NCBI GenBank assembly: GCA_021808195.1
Contig: JAKBCE010000006.1
Location: 1-64,000, forward strand
DNA: 64,000 nucleotides
Direction of reading: 5' to 3'
Source of the DNA: Pseudomonadota bacterium
GTDB lineage: Bacteria > Pseudomonadota > Gammaproteobacteria > Steroidobacterales > Steroidobacteraceae
Shown here: piece after piece, positions 34,148 through 44,285 of the stretch
Position numbering within the stretch: the stretch's first letter is position 1
Layout: each line of letters opens with the position of its first letter
The notes under the pieces: generated by a model
What the model was told of the DNA's origin: nothing
Databases searched by the model: none
What the model saw: only the letters and a program-made list of their open reading frames with translations
Translations under genes and position numbers: made by a program

Positions 34148-35385
34148 CGGGAGCGGGCCGGCTTCGGCTGGAGGGTGCGCGGCATGTCGAGAGTCTGTGG
34201 ACGCAGCGATTCCTTGTACGCTGCAGCAAAGGCTTCAACAAAGGTCGGCGGCAGATGGTCCGCCGGCCGATCGAGCAGGTTGCGGTAGAAGGTGGTGAAC
34301 AGCGCCCAATACTGCGCCGGATCGGCCTTGCCGCGCTGATTCGGGACCCGGGCCTCGAGCTCGGCCGGATCCAGGCGACCCAGGAAGTCGATGAAGGCGA
34401 CCCGCAGGGCTTGCGCCAACGCCTGATCGTGTGCCTTGGCCTCATCATGCCGTTCGCGCAGCCAGCGCACCGCGTCGAGCGTATGGGCCTGATGTTGATT
34501 GAACAGCTCGAGCAGGAGCTCCTCGACGGTCAGCTGGCCGAGGGTGGGGGTGTCGGGCTCCGGCGGCGGGGGCGCGATTCGGAACCGATCCCGAATCTGT
34601 CCGCGGGAGCGCTCGAGGTCTTTCAGGCCGACCAGGGTCTCGCGCAGCAGGCGACCGGCCAGATGCATCAGCGCCTGTGCATGGGGCGCCAGCGCCTCCG
34701 GTCTGAGACCGGCGCCCCGGCAGAACAGCTGCCAATCGGTGCCCTCGAGTGCGGTCGGTTCCTCTCGATTCGCCGCGCGCGCCAGGCGCGCGAGCCGCCG
34801 GGCCACGGTGTCTTCCCCGGCTTCCGCGCCCGGACCGTGGGCGCCGCGCAAGGGTTCGGTCGCGCGCAGCCGGGGCGGCAGCGCGCGGCCCTGTCCGAAG
34901 GCATCCCCCGCGCGCAGCTCGCCGGTGCCGGCGTTGGCATCGGCCGCGAGCAGATCCTCCAGATCGAATTGTGCCCCGATGTCCGTCTGCGCCGCGCCGA
35001 GGGGGTGCACGGCCATGATGCGCGAGGGCAGGAGCGCGGCCGACTGGCTCGAGTGCGTTTCCTCCAGGGAGACGCCGATCTGGTATTCCCCGAGGCGCAG
35101 CACATCGCCGTCGCGCAGCCGGTAGGCGCTCTCCCCCCGGCGGCCGATTGGCTCCGGGGCGTCATTCACGAACACCCCATTGGTGCTGAGGTCCTCGAGG
35201 TGATAGTGCCCATCGCGGTAATCGACCCGGGCGTGGTGGGCCGATACGTAGCGGTTCGCGTCCGGCAGGCTCCAGTCGTTATCCGCCGAGCGGCCGATGG
35301 TGCCGCCGCTCGGGCCGAACTCGATGCTGTCCTTGCCGGCCAAGTGCCGGCGCTGAGCGCTGATGACGCGCAGGCGAAGCGTCAT
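34144..35385 (-). CDS. tagH: FHA-domain protein of the TagH type (type VI secretion-associated)
   Basis: 413 residues. An N-terminal FHA domain (residues ~1-105) has the phosphothreonine-binding pattern GGTIGRSADNDWSLPD....VSAHHARV.......LEDLSTNGVFVN. A variable acidic/Ala-rich linker is followed by a C-terminal ~200-residue helical domain (FCRGAGL, LMHLAGRLLRETLVGLKDLERSRGQIRDRFR, GRLDPAELE, YWALFTTFYRNLLDR) characteristic of TagH/type VI FHA proteins. They take part in threonine-phosphorylation control of T6SS. No other T6SS gene is in the window, so this is an isolated copy here. Confidence 0.82.
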   Translation of the reverse strand: MTLRLRVISAQRRHLAGKDSIEFGPSGGTIGRSADNDWSLPDANRYVSAHHARVDYRDGHYHLEDLSTNGVFVNDAPEPIGRRGESAYRLRDGDVLRLGEYQIGVSLEETHSSQSAALLPSRIMAVHPLGAAQTDIGAQFDLEDLLAADANAGTGELRAGDAFGQGRALPPRLRATEPLRGAHGPGAEAGEDTVARRLARLARAANREEPTALEGTDWQLFCRGAGLRPEALAPHAQALMHLAGRLLRETLVGLKDLERSRGQIRDRFRIAPPPPEPDTPTLGQLTVEELLLELFNQHQAHTLDAVRWLRERHDEAKAHDQALAQALRVAFIDFLGRLDPAELEARVPNQRGKADPAQYWALFTTFYRNLLDRPADHLPPTFVEAFAAAYKESLRPQTLDMPRTLQPKPARSR

Positions 35386-35472
35386 GGTGCTGATACTCGA
35401 GGTGCGCGTGCTGCCACGTGTGTCCGAATCGCGCGGTCGCGGAGGATTCCGCGGCGCCCGGCGGCGATACCC

Positions 35473-35478
35473 TATAAT
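35473..35478 (+). promoter_or_regulatory. -10 box for the DUF1820 gene
   Basis: A perfect TATAAT, 39 bases before the ATG. No good -35 at the right distance is visible. Confidence 0.4.
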
Positions 35479-35516
35479 GTTCGCCCCCCAAACTAGCAGC
35501 GCGCGTGCGCCAATCC

Positions 35517-35855
35517 ATGGCAGCCAGTCACATTTTTCGCATCCTGTTCGTCAATCAGGGCAAGGTCTACGAAGTCTATGCCCGCAAAGTCAATCACGGC
35601 GAGCTGTTCGGCTTCATCGAGGTCGAGGATCTGGTCTTCGGCGAGCGCTCCTCGGTGGTGCTCGATCCGTCCGAGGAGCGGATCAAAGGCGAATTCGCCG
35701 GAGTCAAGCGCACCTATCTGCCGCTGCACTCGGTGCTGCGCATCGATGAGGTCAAAAAGCAGGGGGTGAGCAAGATCACCGCCCTCGAGGGCGGCGCGAA
35801 CGTCGCGCAGTTCCCGATGCCGCTGTACTCGCCGCCGGGCGGCGAGAAGAAGTAG
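35517..35855 (+). CDS. DUF1820 family protein
   Basis: 112 residues (ATG at 35517; a GTG 12 bases earlier is possible). The sequence [81 protein letters not shown] matches the DUF1820 family of gammaproteobacteria. Function unknown. It resembles small beta-rich RNA- or protein-binding modules, but this is not established. It lies 8 bases before purL and is probably co-transcribed. Confidence 0.85.
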   Translation: MAASHIFRILFVNQGKVYEVYARKVNHGELFGFIEVEDLVFGERSSVVLDPSEERIKGEFAGVKRTYLPLHSVLRIDEVKKQGVSKITALEGGANVAQFPMPLYSPPGGEKK

Positions 35856-35863
35856 CGCCGCCC

Positions 35864-38800
35864 ATGGATGCACCCGTGGTGCTGAGGCTGCCGGGCGCTG
35901 CGGCTCTGTCCGGCTTCCGGATCGAGAAACTGCTAGCGCGGGTGCGCTCACTTGATCCGGCGGTGAGCGCACTGTCGGCGCGCTTCGTGCATTTCGCGGC
36001 CCTGGCCCGAGCGCTCGGGGCGGATGAGCACCGGCGCCTCGAGCGGCTGCTCACCTATGGACCGACCCTGCCTCCCGGGGAGCCCGGCGGCCAGGCGATC
36101 TGGGTGGTGCCCCGCGAGGGCACGATCTCCCCCTGGTCGAGCAAGGCGAGCGACATCGCCCGGGTGTGCGGCCTCGAGGCCGTGCAGCGCATCGAGCGCG
36201 GCATCGAATATCGCGTGACCGCCACCCCCACGCTCTCGGCTGCAGGTCTCGCGCGGATCTCGGCGGCCTTGCTCGATCGCATGACGGAGATGGCGCTTAC
36301 TGATCCGTCTGCAATCGGCCGGCTGTTCAGCCACGCCGCGCCGCGCCCCGTGCGCCGCATCGCACTCGCCGGGGGACGCGCGGCGCTCGAGCAGGCCAAC
36401 CAGGCGATGGGCCTTGCGCTCTCGGGCGAGGAGATCGAGTACCTGCTGGCGAGCTTCGCGCAGCTTGGACGCGATCCCACCGATGCGGAGCTGATGATGT
36501 TTGCGCAGGCAAACTCGGAGCACTGCCGCCACAAGATCTTCAATGCGCACTGGGTCATCGACGGACAGGCGCAGCCGGACTCGCTGTTTGCGATGATCCG
36601 CTACACGCACGAGCGCCATCCCGAAGGGGTGCTCTCCGCCTATCGCGACAACGCCGCGGTGATCGAGGGCGCGGCCGGCCGGCGCTATTTCCCGGATCCT
36701 CTCACCGGCGCCTACCGCTCCTGCGTCGAGCCCATCGACATCTTGATGAAAGTCGAGACGCACAACCATCCGACCGCCATTTCGCCGTTTCCGGGCGCGG
36801 CCACCGGTTCGGGCGGGGAGATCCGCGATGAGGGCGCGACCGGCCGCGGCGCGAAGCCGAAGGCGGGACTCACCGGCTTTACGGTCTCGAACCTGTGCAT
36901 TCCCGGAGGCGAGCACCCCTGGGAGCGGCCGTTCGGCCGGCCCGGGCGCATCGCCTCGGCGCTGCAGATCATGCTCGAGGCGCCGATCGGCGCGGCGTCC
37001 TTCAACAACGAATTCGGACGGCCGGCCATTTGCGGCTATTTCCGCACCTTCGAGCAGCGCGCGGCCGGCGATCCGCCCGAGCGCCTGCGCGGGTACCACA
37101 AGCCCATCATGATCGCCGGCGGCTTGGGCAGCATCCGCCGTACGCACGTCGAGAAGTCTGAGGTGCCGCCCGGGGCGCAGTTGATCGTGCTCGGCGGACC
37201 GGCGATGCTGATCGGTCTTGGGGGGGGGGCGGCCTCCTCGGTGGGCAGCGGCACCTCGCACGCCGAGCTCGATTTCGCCTCCGTGCAGCGCGGCAATGCC
37301 GAGATTCAACGCCGTGCGCAGGAAGTGATCGACGGCTGCTGGGCGCTCGGGGATGCCAACCCCATCTTGCTGATCCACGACGTCGGTGCCGGTGGTCTGT
37401 CGAACGCCGTTCCCGAAGCCGTGGCGCACAGTGCACGCGGGGCGCGCGTGGACCTGCGGGCCATACCGAGTGCCGAATCGGGCCTCTCGCCGCTCGAGTT
37501 GTGGTGCAACGAGGCGCAGGAGCGCTACGTCGTCGTCGTGACACCGGCCGAGCTGCCCGCGTTCCGTGCCATCGCCGAGCGCGAACGCTGTCCCTTCGCG
37601 GTCATTGGGGAGATTGACGACAGCGGCCGACTCACGGTGCACGATCCGCTGCTGGGTGGCGATCCGGTCGACATGCCGCTCGATGTGCTGCTCGGCAAGC
37701 CGCCGCGCATGACCCGCGAGGTGAGCCGCCTCGCCCCGGTGCGCCTGCCCTTGGAGCTCGCTTCGATCGAGGTGCGCGAGGCTCTGTATCGGGTGTTGCG
37801 GTTACCGGCGGTGGCCGACAAGACGTTTCTGATCACGATCGGCGACCGTACCGTCGGTGGGCTCGTCAGCCGCGATCCGCTGGTTGGCCCCTGGCAGGTG
37901 CCGGTGAGCGACGTCGCGGTCACGATGGCCGAGCACGGTGGCACCTGCGGCGAGGCGATGGCCATGGGTGAGCGTACGCCGGTCGCCGTGCTCGATGCGC
38001 CGGCCTCAGGCCGCCTGGCGGTCGCGGAAGCCATCACCAATATCCTCGCCGCCGACATCGAACGCCTCGGCGAGATCCGTCTGTCGGCCAACTGGATGGC
38101 CGCCTGCGGCGAGCCCGGGGAAGATGCGGCGCTGTATGACACGGTGCGCGCGGTCGGACGCGAACTGTGCCCGGCGCTCGGCATCGCCATCCCAGTGGGT
38201 AAGGACTCGCTCTCGATGCGCACCCGCTGGACGGAGGGGGGCGCAGAGAAGGCCGTGGTCGCGCCGGTTTCGCTGATCGTTTCCGCATTCGCGCCAGTGC
38301 GCGACGTGGGCAAGACGCTGACTCCGGTGCTGCGCAACGATCCGGACAGCGCCCTCTGGCTGATCGATCTCGGCCGGGCCCGCCTCGGCGGCTCGGCACT
38401 GGCGCAGGTGTACGGAGCGCTCGGCAGCGAGCCGGCCGACCTCGACGATCCGGCCGCGCTGGTGAATCTCGCGGCCGCGCTCGCCGAATTGCGCCGGGCG
38501 CAAGCCCTGCTCGCCTATCATGACCGCTCCGATGGCGGCTTGATCGTGACGCTGCTCGAGATGGCCTTCGCGGGCCACTGTGGTCTCACGGTCGAACTGC
38601 CGGCCGGCGGCGCGGCGCCGCTCGCGCAGCTGTTCGCCGAGGAGCCCGGCGTCGTGCTGCAGGTTGCCGAGGGTCACGAGCCGCTGCTGCGCGCCGTGCT
38701 CGAGCGGCACGGGCTCGCCGCGCGCGCCCTGCGCCTCGGTGCGCCGCAGCGGGCGTTGCGCGTGCAGGTGAGCTGCGGGGGCGAGCGCGTTCTCGATGAA

Positions 38801-39760
38801 TCCTGGCGAGATCTGCGCGCGGCGTGGTCGGAGACCTCCTGGCAGCTGCGCCGGCTGCGCGATGATCCCGAGTGCGCCGACGAGGAATACGCCGCGCAGA
38901 CCGACGAGCAGGATCCGGGCCTGAGCGTCGCGCTCGGCTTCGATGCCGAGGAGGACATCGCCGCGCCCTACATCGCCCATGGCGCGCGCCCGGCCGTTGC
39001 CGTTCTGCGCGAACAGGGCGTGAACAGTCACACCGAGACCGCGGCGATTTTCGAGCGGGCGGGCTTCGCGCCCTACGACGTGCACATGACCGATCTGATC
39101 AGTGGCCGGCGTACGCTCGAGGAGTTCGTGGGGCTTGCGGCCTGCGGCGGGTTCTCCTATGGCGATGTGCTCGGCGCCGGGGAGGGCTGGGCGAAGTCGA
39201 TCCTGTTCAATGAGCGTCTTCGCGAGCAGTTCCAGGGGTTCTTCGAGCGCCGCGACACCTTCGCACTCGGCGTGTGCAACGGCTGTCAGATGTTCGCCGC
39301 GCTGAAGAGCATCATTCCGGGCACCGAGCACTGGCCGCGCTTCGTCAGCAACCGCAGCGAGCAGTACGAATCGCGCCTGACGCTGGTCGAGATCCTCGAT
39401 TCTCCCTCGGTGCTGCTCGCCGGCATGGCAGGCTCGGTGCTGCCGATCGCCGTGGCGCACGGGGAGGGGCGGGCGGAGTTCGCGAGCGCCGCGGCGCAGC
39501 AGGGCTGTGAGCGCAGCGGCCTCATCGCCGTGCGCTACGTCGATCACCAGCGCCAGACCGCCGTCACCTACCCGTACAACCCCAACGGCTCCCCGGCCGG
39601 CATCGCTGCGCTCAGCAATGCCGACGGGCGGGTCACGATCACCATGCCGCACCCGGAGCGCTCGGTACGCTCGCTGCAGAATTCGTGGCGGCCCGACGGG
39701 GCCGGTGAGTTCAGCGGCTGGATGCGGCTGTTCCGCAATGCGCGGCGGTTCGTCGGATGA
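35864..39760 (+). CDS. purL: Phosphoribosylformylglycinamidine synthase (single-chain)
   Basis: 1298 residues, the full-length single-polypeptide form typical of gammaproteobacteria. It converts FGAR, ATP and glutamine to FGAM in purine synthesis. Order of parts: N-terminal domain, linker ([36 protein letters not shown]), two AIRS-like ATP-binding halves ([28 protein letters not shown]), and a C-terminal glutamine amidotransferase with nucleophile Cys1138 in GVCNGCQM and HGEGRAEF. The coding sequence contains a run of ten G at 37220-37229 encoding LGGGA, a possible slippage site. A 14-bp palindrome (39775-39788) lies just after the stop. Confidence 0.97.
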   Translation: MDAPVVLRLPGAAALSGFRIEKLLARVRSLDPAVSALSARFVHFAALARALGADEHRRLERLLTYGPTLPPGEPGGQAIWVVPREGTISPWSSKASDIARVCGLEAVQRIERGIEYRVTATPTLSAAGLARISAALLDRMTEMALTDPSAIGRLFSHAAPRPVRRIALAGGRAALEQANQAMGLALSGEEIEYLLASFAQLGRDPTDAELMMFAQANSEHCRHKIFNAHWVIDGQAQPDSLFAMIRYTHERHPEGVLSAYRDNAAVIEGAAGRRYFPDPLTGAYRSCVEPIDILMKVETHNHPTAISPFPGAATGSGGEIRDEGATGRGAKPKAGLTGFTVSNLCIPGGEHPWERPFGRPGRIASALQIMLEAPIGAASFNNEFGRPAICGYFRTFEQRAAGDPPERLRGYHKPIMIAGGLGSIRRTHVEKSEVPPGAQLIVLGGPAMLIGLGGGAASSVGSGTSHAELDFASVQRGNAEIQRRAQEVIDGCWALGDANPILLIHDVGAGGLSNAVPEAVAHSARGARVDLRAIPSAESGLSPLELWCNEAQERYVVVVTPAELPAFRAIAERERCPFAVIGEIDDSGRLTVHDPLLGGDPVDMPLDVLLGKPPRMTREVSRLAPVRLPLELASIEVREALYRVLRLPAVADKTFLITIGDRTVGGLVSRDPLVGPWQVPVSDVAVTMAEHGGTCGEAMAMGERTPVAVLDAPASGRLAVAEAITNILAADIERLGEIRLSANWMAACGEPGEDAALYDTVRAVGRELCPALGIAIPVGKDSLSMRTRWTEGGAEKAVVAPVSLIVSAFAPVRDVGKTLTPVLRNDPDSALWLIDLGRARLGGSALAQVYGALGSEPADLDDPAALVNLAAALAELRRAQALLAYHDRSDGGLIVTLLEMAFAGHCGLTVELPAGGAAPLAQLFAEEPGVVLQVAEGHEPLLRAVLERHGLAARALRLGAPQRALRVQVSCGGERVLDESWRDLRAAWSETSWQLRRLRDDPECADEEYAAQTDEQDPGLSVALGFDAEEDIAAPYIAHGARPAVAVLREQGVNSHTETAAIFERAGFAPYDVHMTDLISGRRTLEEFVGLAACGGFSYGDVLGAGEGWAKSILFNERLREQFQGFFERRDTFALGVCNGCQMFAALKSIIPGTEHWPRFVSNRSEQYESRLTLVEILDSPSVLLAGMAGSVLPIAVAHGEGRAEFASAAAQQGCERSGLIAVRYVDHQRQTAVTYPYNPNGSPAGIAALSNADGRVTITMPHPERSVRSLQNSWRPDGAGEFSGWMRLFRNARRFVG

Positions 39761-39799
39761 TGCCGATGGGCGTGGCGCCCCGGGGCGCGACGGCTCGGC

Positions 39800-40174
39800 T
39801 CAGGCCAATACGTCCGCGAGAATACTGTGGCCGTGAGCCCATGCGGCCAGCATGTCCGCGAGGTGCTGCTGATCCTGACTGGGCACGCGCTGCAGCACTT
39901 GGCCCGTGGCCGCGTTCTGGATCTCGGCAATCGTGTTGCCGGTCACGGGGTCGACGCGCAGGATCAGCACGTGGCTGGTGCTGGCCAGGCGCTCGTTGAT
40001 CTGGGCAAGGGACTGCTGCAGAGCGTCGCGCGAAGTCGAGGCGTGCTGGCTCGTCGCCGCCCCCCCACCGGCGCTGCGCGTCTGGGATGGGAGCACGCTG
40101 CTGTCGCCGCTGGCCGCTGAGCCGACCCCCGCGGCGGCGCCGACCGAGAGGGAACCCTGCTCTTCGTTGCTCAT
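39800..40174 (-). CDS. flaG: FlaG family protein
   Basis: 124 residues. The C-terminal half (LQQSLAQINERLASTSHVLILRVDPVTGNTIAEIQNAATGQVLQRVPSQDQQHLADML) matches the FlaG domain, including V.P.TG..IAEI.......VLR.IP. FlaG influences flagellar filament length in several bacteria. It is last of the fliC-fliD-fliS-flaG run, 63 bases beyond fliS. The N-terminal ~50 residues are low-complexity. Confidence 0.85.
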   Translation of the reverse strand: MSNEEQGSLSVGAAAGVGSAASGDSSVLPSQTRSAGGGAATSQHASTSRDALQQSLAQINERLASTSHVLILRVDPVTGNTIAEIQNAATGQVLQRVPSQDQQHLADMLAAWAHGHSILADVLA

Positions 40175-40237
40175 GCGTTAGACCTTGCCGTACGGGCTCA
40201 AGTGAATGCCGGCTAAGCGGCGGGCCGCGGGCTCGGC

Positions 40238-40663
40238 TTAGCCTGCGGCGCTGCGCACGGGCTGGCCTCTGACCTCCGGGCCGATCGCGGCCCAGGCCTC
40301 GCGAATCTCACTCAGCAGGCTTTGTACTTCGGCAACCGCCGCTGCATCGTTGTTGGCATTGGCGTGCAGCAAGCGGCTTACCATGTACTCGTACAGACTG
40401 CTCAGATTCTGCGCCAGTGCGCCGCCGCGCTGGCGGTCCAGGCTGCCGCGCAGCTCGCCGAGCAACACGACCGAACTGTGCAGCAGACCCGCCTTGCGAC
40501 TGATCTGGCCCTGTTCGATGCAGGCGCGCGCCGTGATCAGCCGGCCGAGGACCGCATCGAACAAGGTCAGCACGAGAGTGTGCGGATCGGCGCTTGCCAC
40601 GACGCCGTGGGCATTGACGCTGCGATAGGCGGCCACCTTGGATTGCGCGGAGTAAGGGCTCAC
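40238..40663 (-). CDS. fliS: Flagellar export chaperone FliS
   Basis: 141 residues, helical. The signature AAYRSVNAHGVVASADPHTLVLTLFDAVLGRLITARACIEQGQISRKAGLLHSSVVLLGELRGSLD and the LSSLYEYMVSRLLHAN segment identify FliS, which binds the flagellin C-terminus in the cytoplasm and prevents premature polymerisation. It follows fliD by about 70 bases. No fliT gene is seen next to it. Confidence 0.92.
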   Translation of the reverse strand: MSPYSAQSKVAAYRSVNAHGVVASADPHTLVLTLFDAVLGRLITARACIEQGQISRKAGLLHSSVVLLGELRGSLDRQRGGALAQNLSSLYEYMVSRLLHANANNDAAAVAEVQSLLSEIREAWAAIGPEVRGQPVRSAAG

Positions 40664-40732
40664 GGTTTGTCGCTCTGTGTCCTGGTGCTCACTGTAGCGG
40701 CTCGATTCCGCACAACTTGAGGCCCCGCGGTA

Positions 40733-42157
40733 TCAACCGCTCGCGGTTCCCTTGGGCGCATTCGGCAACGTGGCGAACGCCTGGGTCAGATACGAGGAGG
40801 TGCTCTGCAGCTGCGAGAGCAGCGCGTTCAGCGCCGAGTACTGCTGGGTGAGACTCGCCTGCAGCATGCTCATCTGCTGAGTGAGCTGCTGGCTCTGCTG
40901 GGTGAGCGCATTGTTCTGCTGAACCAGCGACTGGCTGAGGGAAGCGATCGGACCATTGCTGCCGAGCTCGCTGTTGAGTACCGTGTTCAAACCGGAGGCG
41001 ATGCCGCCCGTGCCGGCGAACAGATTGCTGACGGCGCTGAAATTGGTATCCAGGGCCACCGACAGCTGCGCCATGTTCAGGCTCAAGCTGCCGTCGCTGT
41101 TGGCCGTGATGCCGATGCTCGCCAGGCTGGTGTAGGTGGATGAGCCGGTGTTCACGAACCCGTAGAGCGCGGACTGGATCTGGCTCTGTGCGCCCGTCAG
41201 TGCTGCGTTGCCCATCAGGGGGCCGGCGGTGCCGGTCGTGGCGTCGTAGCCGCCAAGTTGCGACAGCGAGCTCTGCAGCGTGTTGTAGGCGTCGACGAAA
41301 GTCTTGATGTTGCCTTCGATCGTCGCGGTATTGTCCGCCACCGTCAACGTTGCCGGTGTGGATGTGGTGGTGAGGAGATTCAAGGAGACGCCGCTCAGTG
41401 CGTCGGTGACGGTGTTGCTGGCGCTGGTGTAGCTGACCCCTGCAATGCTGAAGCTCGCATCCTGAGCCGCGGTCTGCTGGGTGAAATTCGTGCTGCCGCT
41501 GCCGTAGGTCAGCGCCGACAGGCCGTTGCTGGTGTCGGTCTCGCTGATCGAGATGGTGTTGGCGGCGCCCGTGAGGGTGGAGGTGAGCACCAGATGTGCG
41601 CCGTTCGTGCCCGTGACGACGCTCGCTTCGATGCCCGGGTTGCCGCTGGCCGAATCGATCGCGGCCGCGATCCCGGACAGTGTGTCGTTGCTGGTGCCGA
41701 TCACGACCGAGAAACTGCTGCCGCCGAGTGACAGCTGCAGCGTTCCGGTGCCGACCGTGGCCGAGCTGCTGCTGTAGGCCGTGCTCGAGACGATCTGCTG
41801 AGCCTGGGCGAGCTGACTGATCGATACGCTGTACGAGCCGAGCGTTGCGCTCGAGCCGGCGGTCGCCGTGAAGGCGGTCGGATCGCTGCTCGTGGCGCCG
41901 AGTGAGCCGAAGGCGGCCGGCGTGTCGATCGCGGCAAGCGAGGACTGGAACGTGGACAGCGCACTTTTCAGTTGACCGACCGAAGACATCTCCGAGGTCA
42001 CGGCCTGGGTCTGCTGCTTGATGAGCGATTCCTGCGGCGCTTGGGTGGCGGCCACCAGCTGCGATACCAGGGAGGAGACATTGATGACCGAGCCGCCAGC
42101 GGCCCCTGCGCTCGTGCTGCTGGCGACGGAAACCGGAGAGGAGGAGGAACTCGACAT
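40733..42157 (-). CDS. fliD: Flagellar hook-associated protein 2 (filament cap)
   Basis: 474 residues. The N-terminal D0/D1 segment (INVSSLVSQLVAATQAPQESLIKQQTQAVTSEMSSVGQLKSALSTFQSSLAAI) and C-terminal coiled coil (LVQQNNALTQQSQQLTQQMSMLQASLTQQYSALNALLSQLQSTSSYLTQAF) are typical of FliD. It caps the filament tip and guides flagellin insertion. It lies about 170 bases downstream of fliC, with GC-rich hairpin potential in the gap. Confidence 0.93.
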   Translation of the reverse strand: MSSSSSSPVSVASSTSAGAAGGSVINVSSLVSQLVAATQAPQESLIKQQTQAVTSEMSSVGQLKSALSTFQSSLAAIDTPAAFGSLGATSSDPTAFTATAGSSATLGSYSVSISQLAQAQQIVSSTAYSSSSATVGTGTLQLSLGGSSFSVVIGTSNDTLSGIAAAIDSASGNPGIEASVVTGTNGAHLVLTSTLTGAANTISISETDTSNGLSALTYGSGSTNFTQQTAAQDASFSIAGVSYTSASNTVTDALSGVSLNLLTTTSTPATLTVADNTATIEGNIKTFVDAYNTLQSSLSQLGGYDATTGTAGPLMGNAALTGAQSQIQSALYGFVNTGSSTYTSLASIGITANSDGSLSLNMAQLSVALDTNFSAVSNLFAGTGGIASGLNTVLNSELGSNGPIASLSQSLVQQNNALTQQSQQLTQQMSMLQASLTQQYSALNALLSQLQSTSSYLTQAFATLPNAPKGTASG

Positions 42158-42326
42158 TACGCAGTGCTCCTATGACAGGTCCGATGCGCCGATCCTGAGA
42201 ACCCTGTCTGCGCCGGGCAGTCGCGCGGAGTCCGTCTCGCAAAGCCCAAGGGGCGAGGCCTTGCGGCGCCCGCCCCCCGGAGTCCTGGTTCGAGGCAGAT
42301 GCCTCATGTTGAACCGCGCGGCATCC

Positions 42327-44090
42327 TTACGGCAGCTTCTGCAGCAGCGTGAGGATGTTCTGCGGGATCGTGTTCGCCTGCGCGACCATCGCCGTGCCCG
42401 CCTGCTGCAGGATCTGCGCCTTGGACAGGTTCGAGGTCGCCTGAGCGTAGTTCGTGTCCACGATCTGGCTCTTGGCGGCAGAGAGGTTCTGCGAGTCCGT
42501 CTGCAGGCCCGAGACGGCCGCCTGGAACCGGTTCTGGTAGGCACCGAGGGCCGCACCGCTGGTGGCGATCTGCTGCAGCGCATTGTCGATCGAGATCAGC
42601 GTCAGATTCGACTGATCGACGGTCGTGACATTGACGCCGCTCAGATACTGAGCGTTCGAGGAGGCGGTGGGCGTGCCAGTTCCTTTCGAAGCGGCGGTTG
42701 CTGTTGAAGTGCCCAAGGCAAGGCCGGTGACTGTTGCGCTGCCGGTGCCGGTGCCGCTGCCGGTGCCGGTGACTGCCCCGAAGGTGCCGGTGGCCGTGAA
42801 CGCCGTCGTCGAGGTGCTGCTGATCGTGATCGCCCCGGTCGTCGTGTTCGCTGTGGCTGTGTAGCCGGCGCCCGAGAACGAGGTGTTGGCATTCAGCGAG
42901 TTGGCTATTGTCGCGGCAAGACCGCCGGTGCCAGTGGCGGTGGTGATATTGCTATAGCTCGCGGTGTAATTTGCAGTGCCGATCGAAACCGCGTACGTGC
43001 CGCTGACCGCCGTCGACGAATTTAAGGTAATCGTGGCTGCTGTCGAAGCGAGGGTATTACTCGCAAGCGTCGCACCGGTGGAGTAGGTGCCAATCACATC
43101 TGCGCTGTCGACACCCAGGCTGGCGAGCGTACCCGAGCCTGCAGTGACCGCGTTGCCCGAGGCATTGGTGGCGCTGGCGACCGAGAAGCTGATGATGTGG
43201 CCCGTGCCGGCGGCCGCGGTGCCGTTCATCTGAATGCCAGTGCCGGCGCTGTTCACGGTCGCGACGAGCCCGCCCGCCGGGCTGACGGCCTGGTTGATCG
43301 CGGCGGCGATGCTCTTCAGATCGGTCGACTGCGTGCCGGTCAGATTGATCGCATTCGTTGTGTAATTGGTGCCATCGACATTGACCGTCAGCGTGACCGA
43401 GCTGCCAGCGACGGCCGTGCCGAGACCGCCGGTTGAACCGGTGGAGGCCAGTGTGCCGGCGTTGTACACACCCGCCGTGCCCTGGGTCGCGGCGTTGGAG
43501 TAGGCCGTGCTCCCGGAGGGCGTCAGCACTGAAATGGCCGAAGCGCTCGGGGGGGCCGTGACTCCAGTGTAGTAGTTGCCGATCTGAGTGGTGCTGGCAC
43601 TCGCGATCGAGCCCACGGTGATCGATTGGCCGGCGTTGGCGCCCACCTGGAACGTTGCGCCCTGGAAGCTGCCGTCGAGCAGGTTGACGCCGTTGAACGA
43701 GGCGGTCTGGGAGACCTGATTGATGTCCGCGGCGAGCTGCTGGAACTGCTGATTGAGGTCCGCGCGGTCCTGTGAGCTGTTCGTCGCGTTGAGCGACTGC
43801 ACCGCGAGGTTGCGCATGGTCTGCAGATCGTTGGTGATCTGCTGCAGCGAACCCTGGGCGGTCTGCGTCAGGGAGATGCCGTCGTTGGTGTTGTTGGTCG
43901 CCGTGTTCAGGCCGTTGATCTGCGAGGTCATGCCCTGCGCGATGGCGTAACCGGCCGCGTTGTCAGCGGCGCTGTTGATCTGCAGGCCGGAAGACAGCTG
44001 CTGCAGGGCCGTGGTCAGCTGGCTGCCAGAGCCCGTGAGGCTGTTCTGCGCAATGAGTGCGTCGATATTCGTATTAAGGACGAGTGACAT
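42327..44090 (-). CDS. fliC: Flagellin
   Basis: 587 residues. The conserved N-terminus (SLVLNTNIDALIAQNSLTGSGSQLTTALQQLSSGLQINSAADNAAGYAIAQGMTSQINGL) and C-terminal coiled coil (LTLISIDNALQQIATSGAALGAYQNRFQAAVSGLQTDSQNLSAAKSQIVDTNYAQATSNLSKAQILQQAGTAMVAQANTIPQNILTLL) flank a long Thr/Ser/Gly/Ala-rich variable core. The core is the surface-exposed part of the filament. It is preceded by a sigma28 promoter at 44186-44212, with a Shine-Dalgarno AGGAG near 44099. A single flagellin gene in this window. Confidence 0.96.
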   Translation of the reverse strand: MSLVLNTNIDALIAQNSLTGSGSQLTTALQQLSSGLQINSAADNAAGYAIAQGMTSQINGLNTATNNTNDGISLTQTAQGSLQQITNDLQTMRNLAVQSLNATNSSQDRADLNQQFQQLAADINQVSQTASFNGVNLLDGSFQGATFQVGANAGQSITVGSIASASTTQIGNYYTGVTAPPSASAISVLTPSGSTAYSNAATQGTAGVYNAGTLASTGSTGGLGTAVAGSSVTLTVNVDGTNYTTNAINLTGTQSTDLKSIAAAINQAVSPAGGLVATVNSAGTGIQMNGTAAAGTGHIISFSVASATNASGNAVTAGSGTLASLGVDSADVIGTYSTGATLASNTLASTAATITLNSSTAVSGTYAVSIGTANYTASYSNITTATGTGGLAATIANSLNANTSFSGAGYTATANTTTGAITISSTSTTAFTATGTFGAVTGTGSGTGTGSATVTGLALGTSTATAASKGTGTPTASSNAQYLSGVNVTTVDQSNLTLISIDNALQQIATSGAALGAYQNRFQAAVSGLQTDSQNLSAAKSQIVDTNYAQATSNLSKAQILQQAGTAMVAQANTIPQNILTLLQKLP

Positions 44091-44185
44091 GGTTCAGTGC
44101 TCCTGAAGTCTTAGGTCAGGCTCCGGACACCCGTCCGTCGCGCTGGCGGGAGGCGCGGTTTGCGCGCGATTCCCGTTCAGCACCG

Positions 44186-44212
44186 TTATCGGACATGGGG
44201 GCGCGGACTTGA
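44186..44212 (-). promoter_or_regulatory. sigma28 (FliA) promoter of fliC
   Basis: On the minus strand TCAAGTCC (44205-44212), an 11-bp spacer and TCCGATAA (44186-44193), close to TAAAGTTT-N11-GCCGATAA. About 95 bases separate the -10 from the fliC ATG. Confidence 0.7.
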
Positions 44213-44285
44213 ATGCCCTGAGGGTGGCGTGATGAAAGTGCGAGCTGCGTCACAGTGAGTGAAGAGGCCGTATGGACTGTCGCGA

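Noticed and set aside
38006..39652. A 548-residue minus-strand frame
   Set aside because: Antisense to purL.
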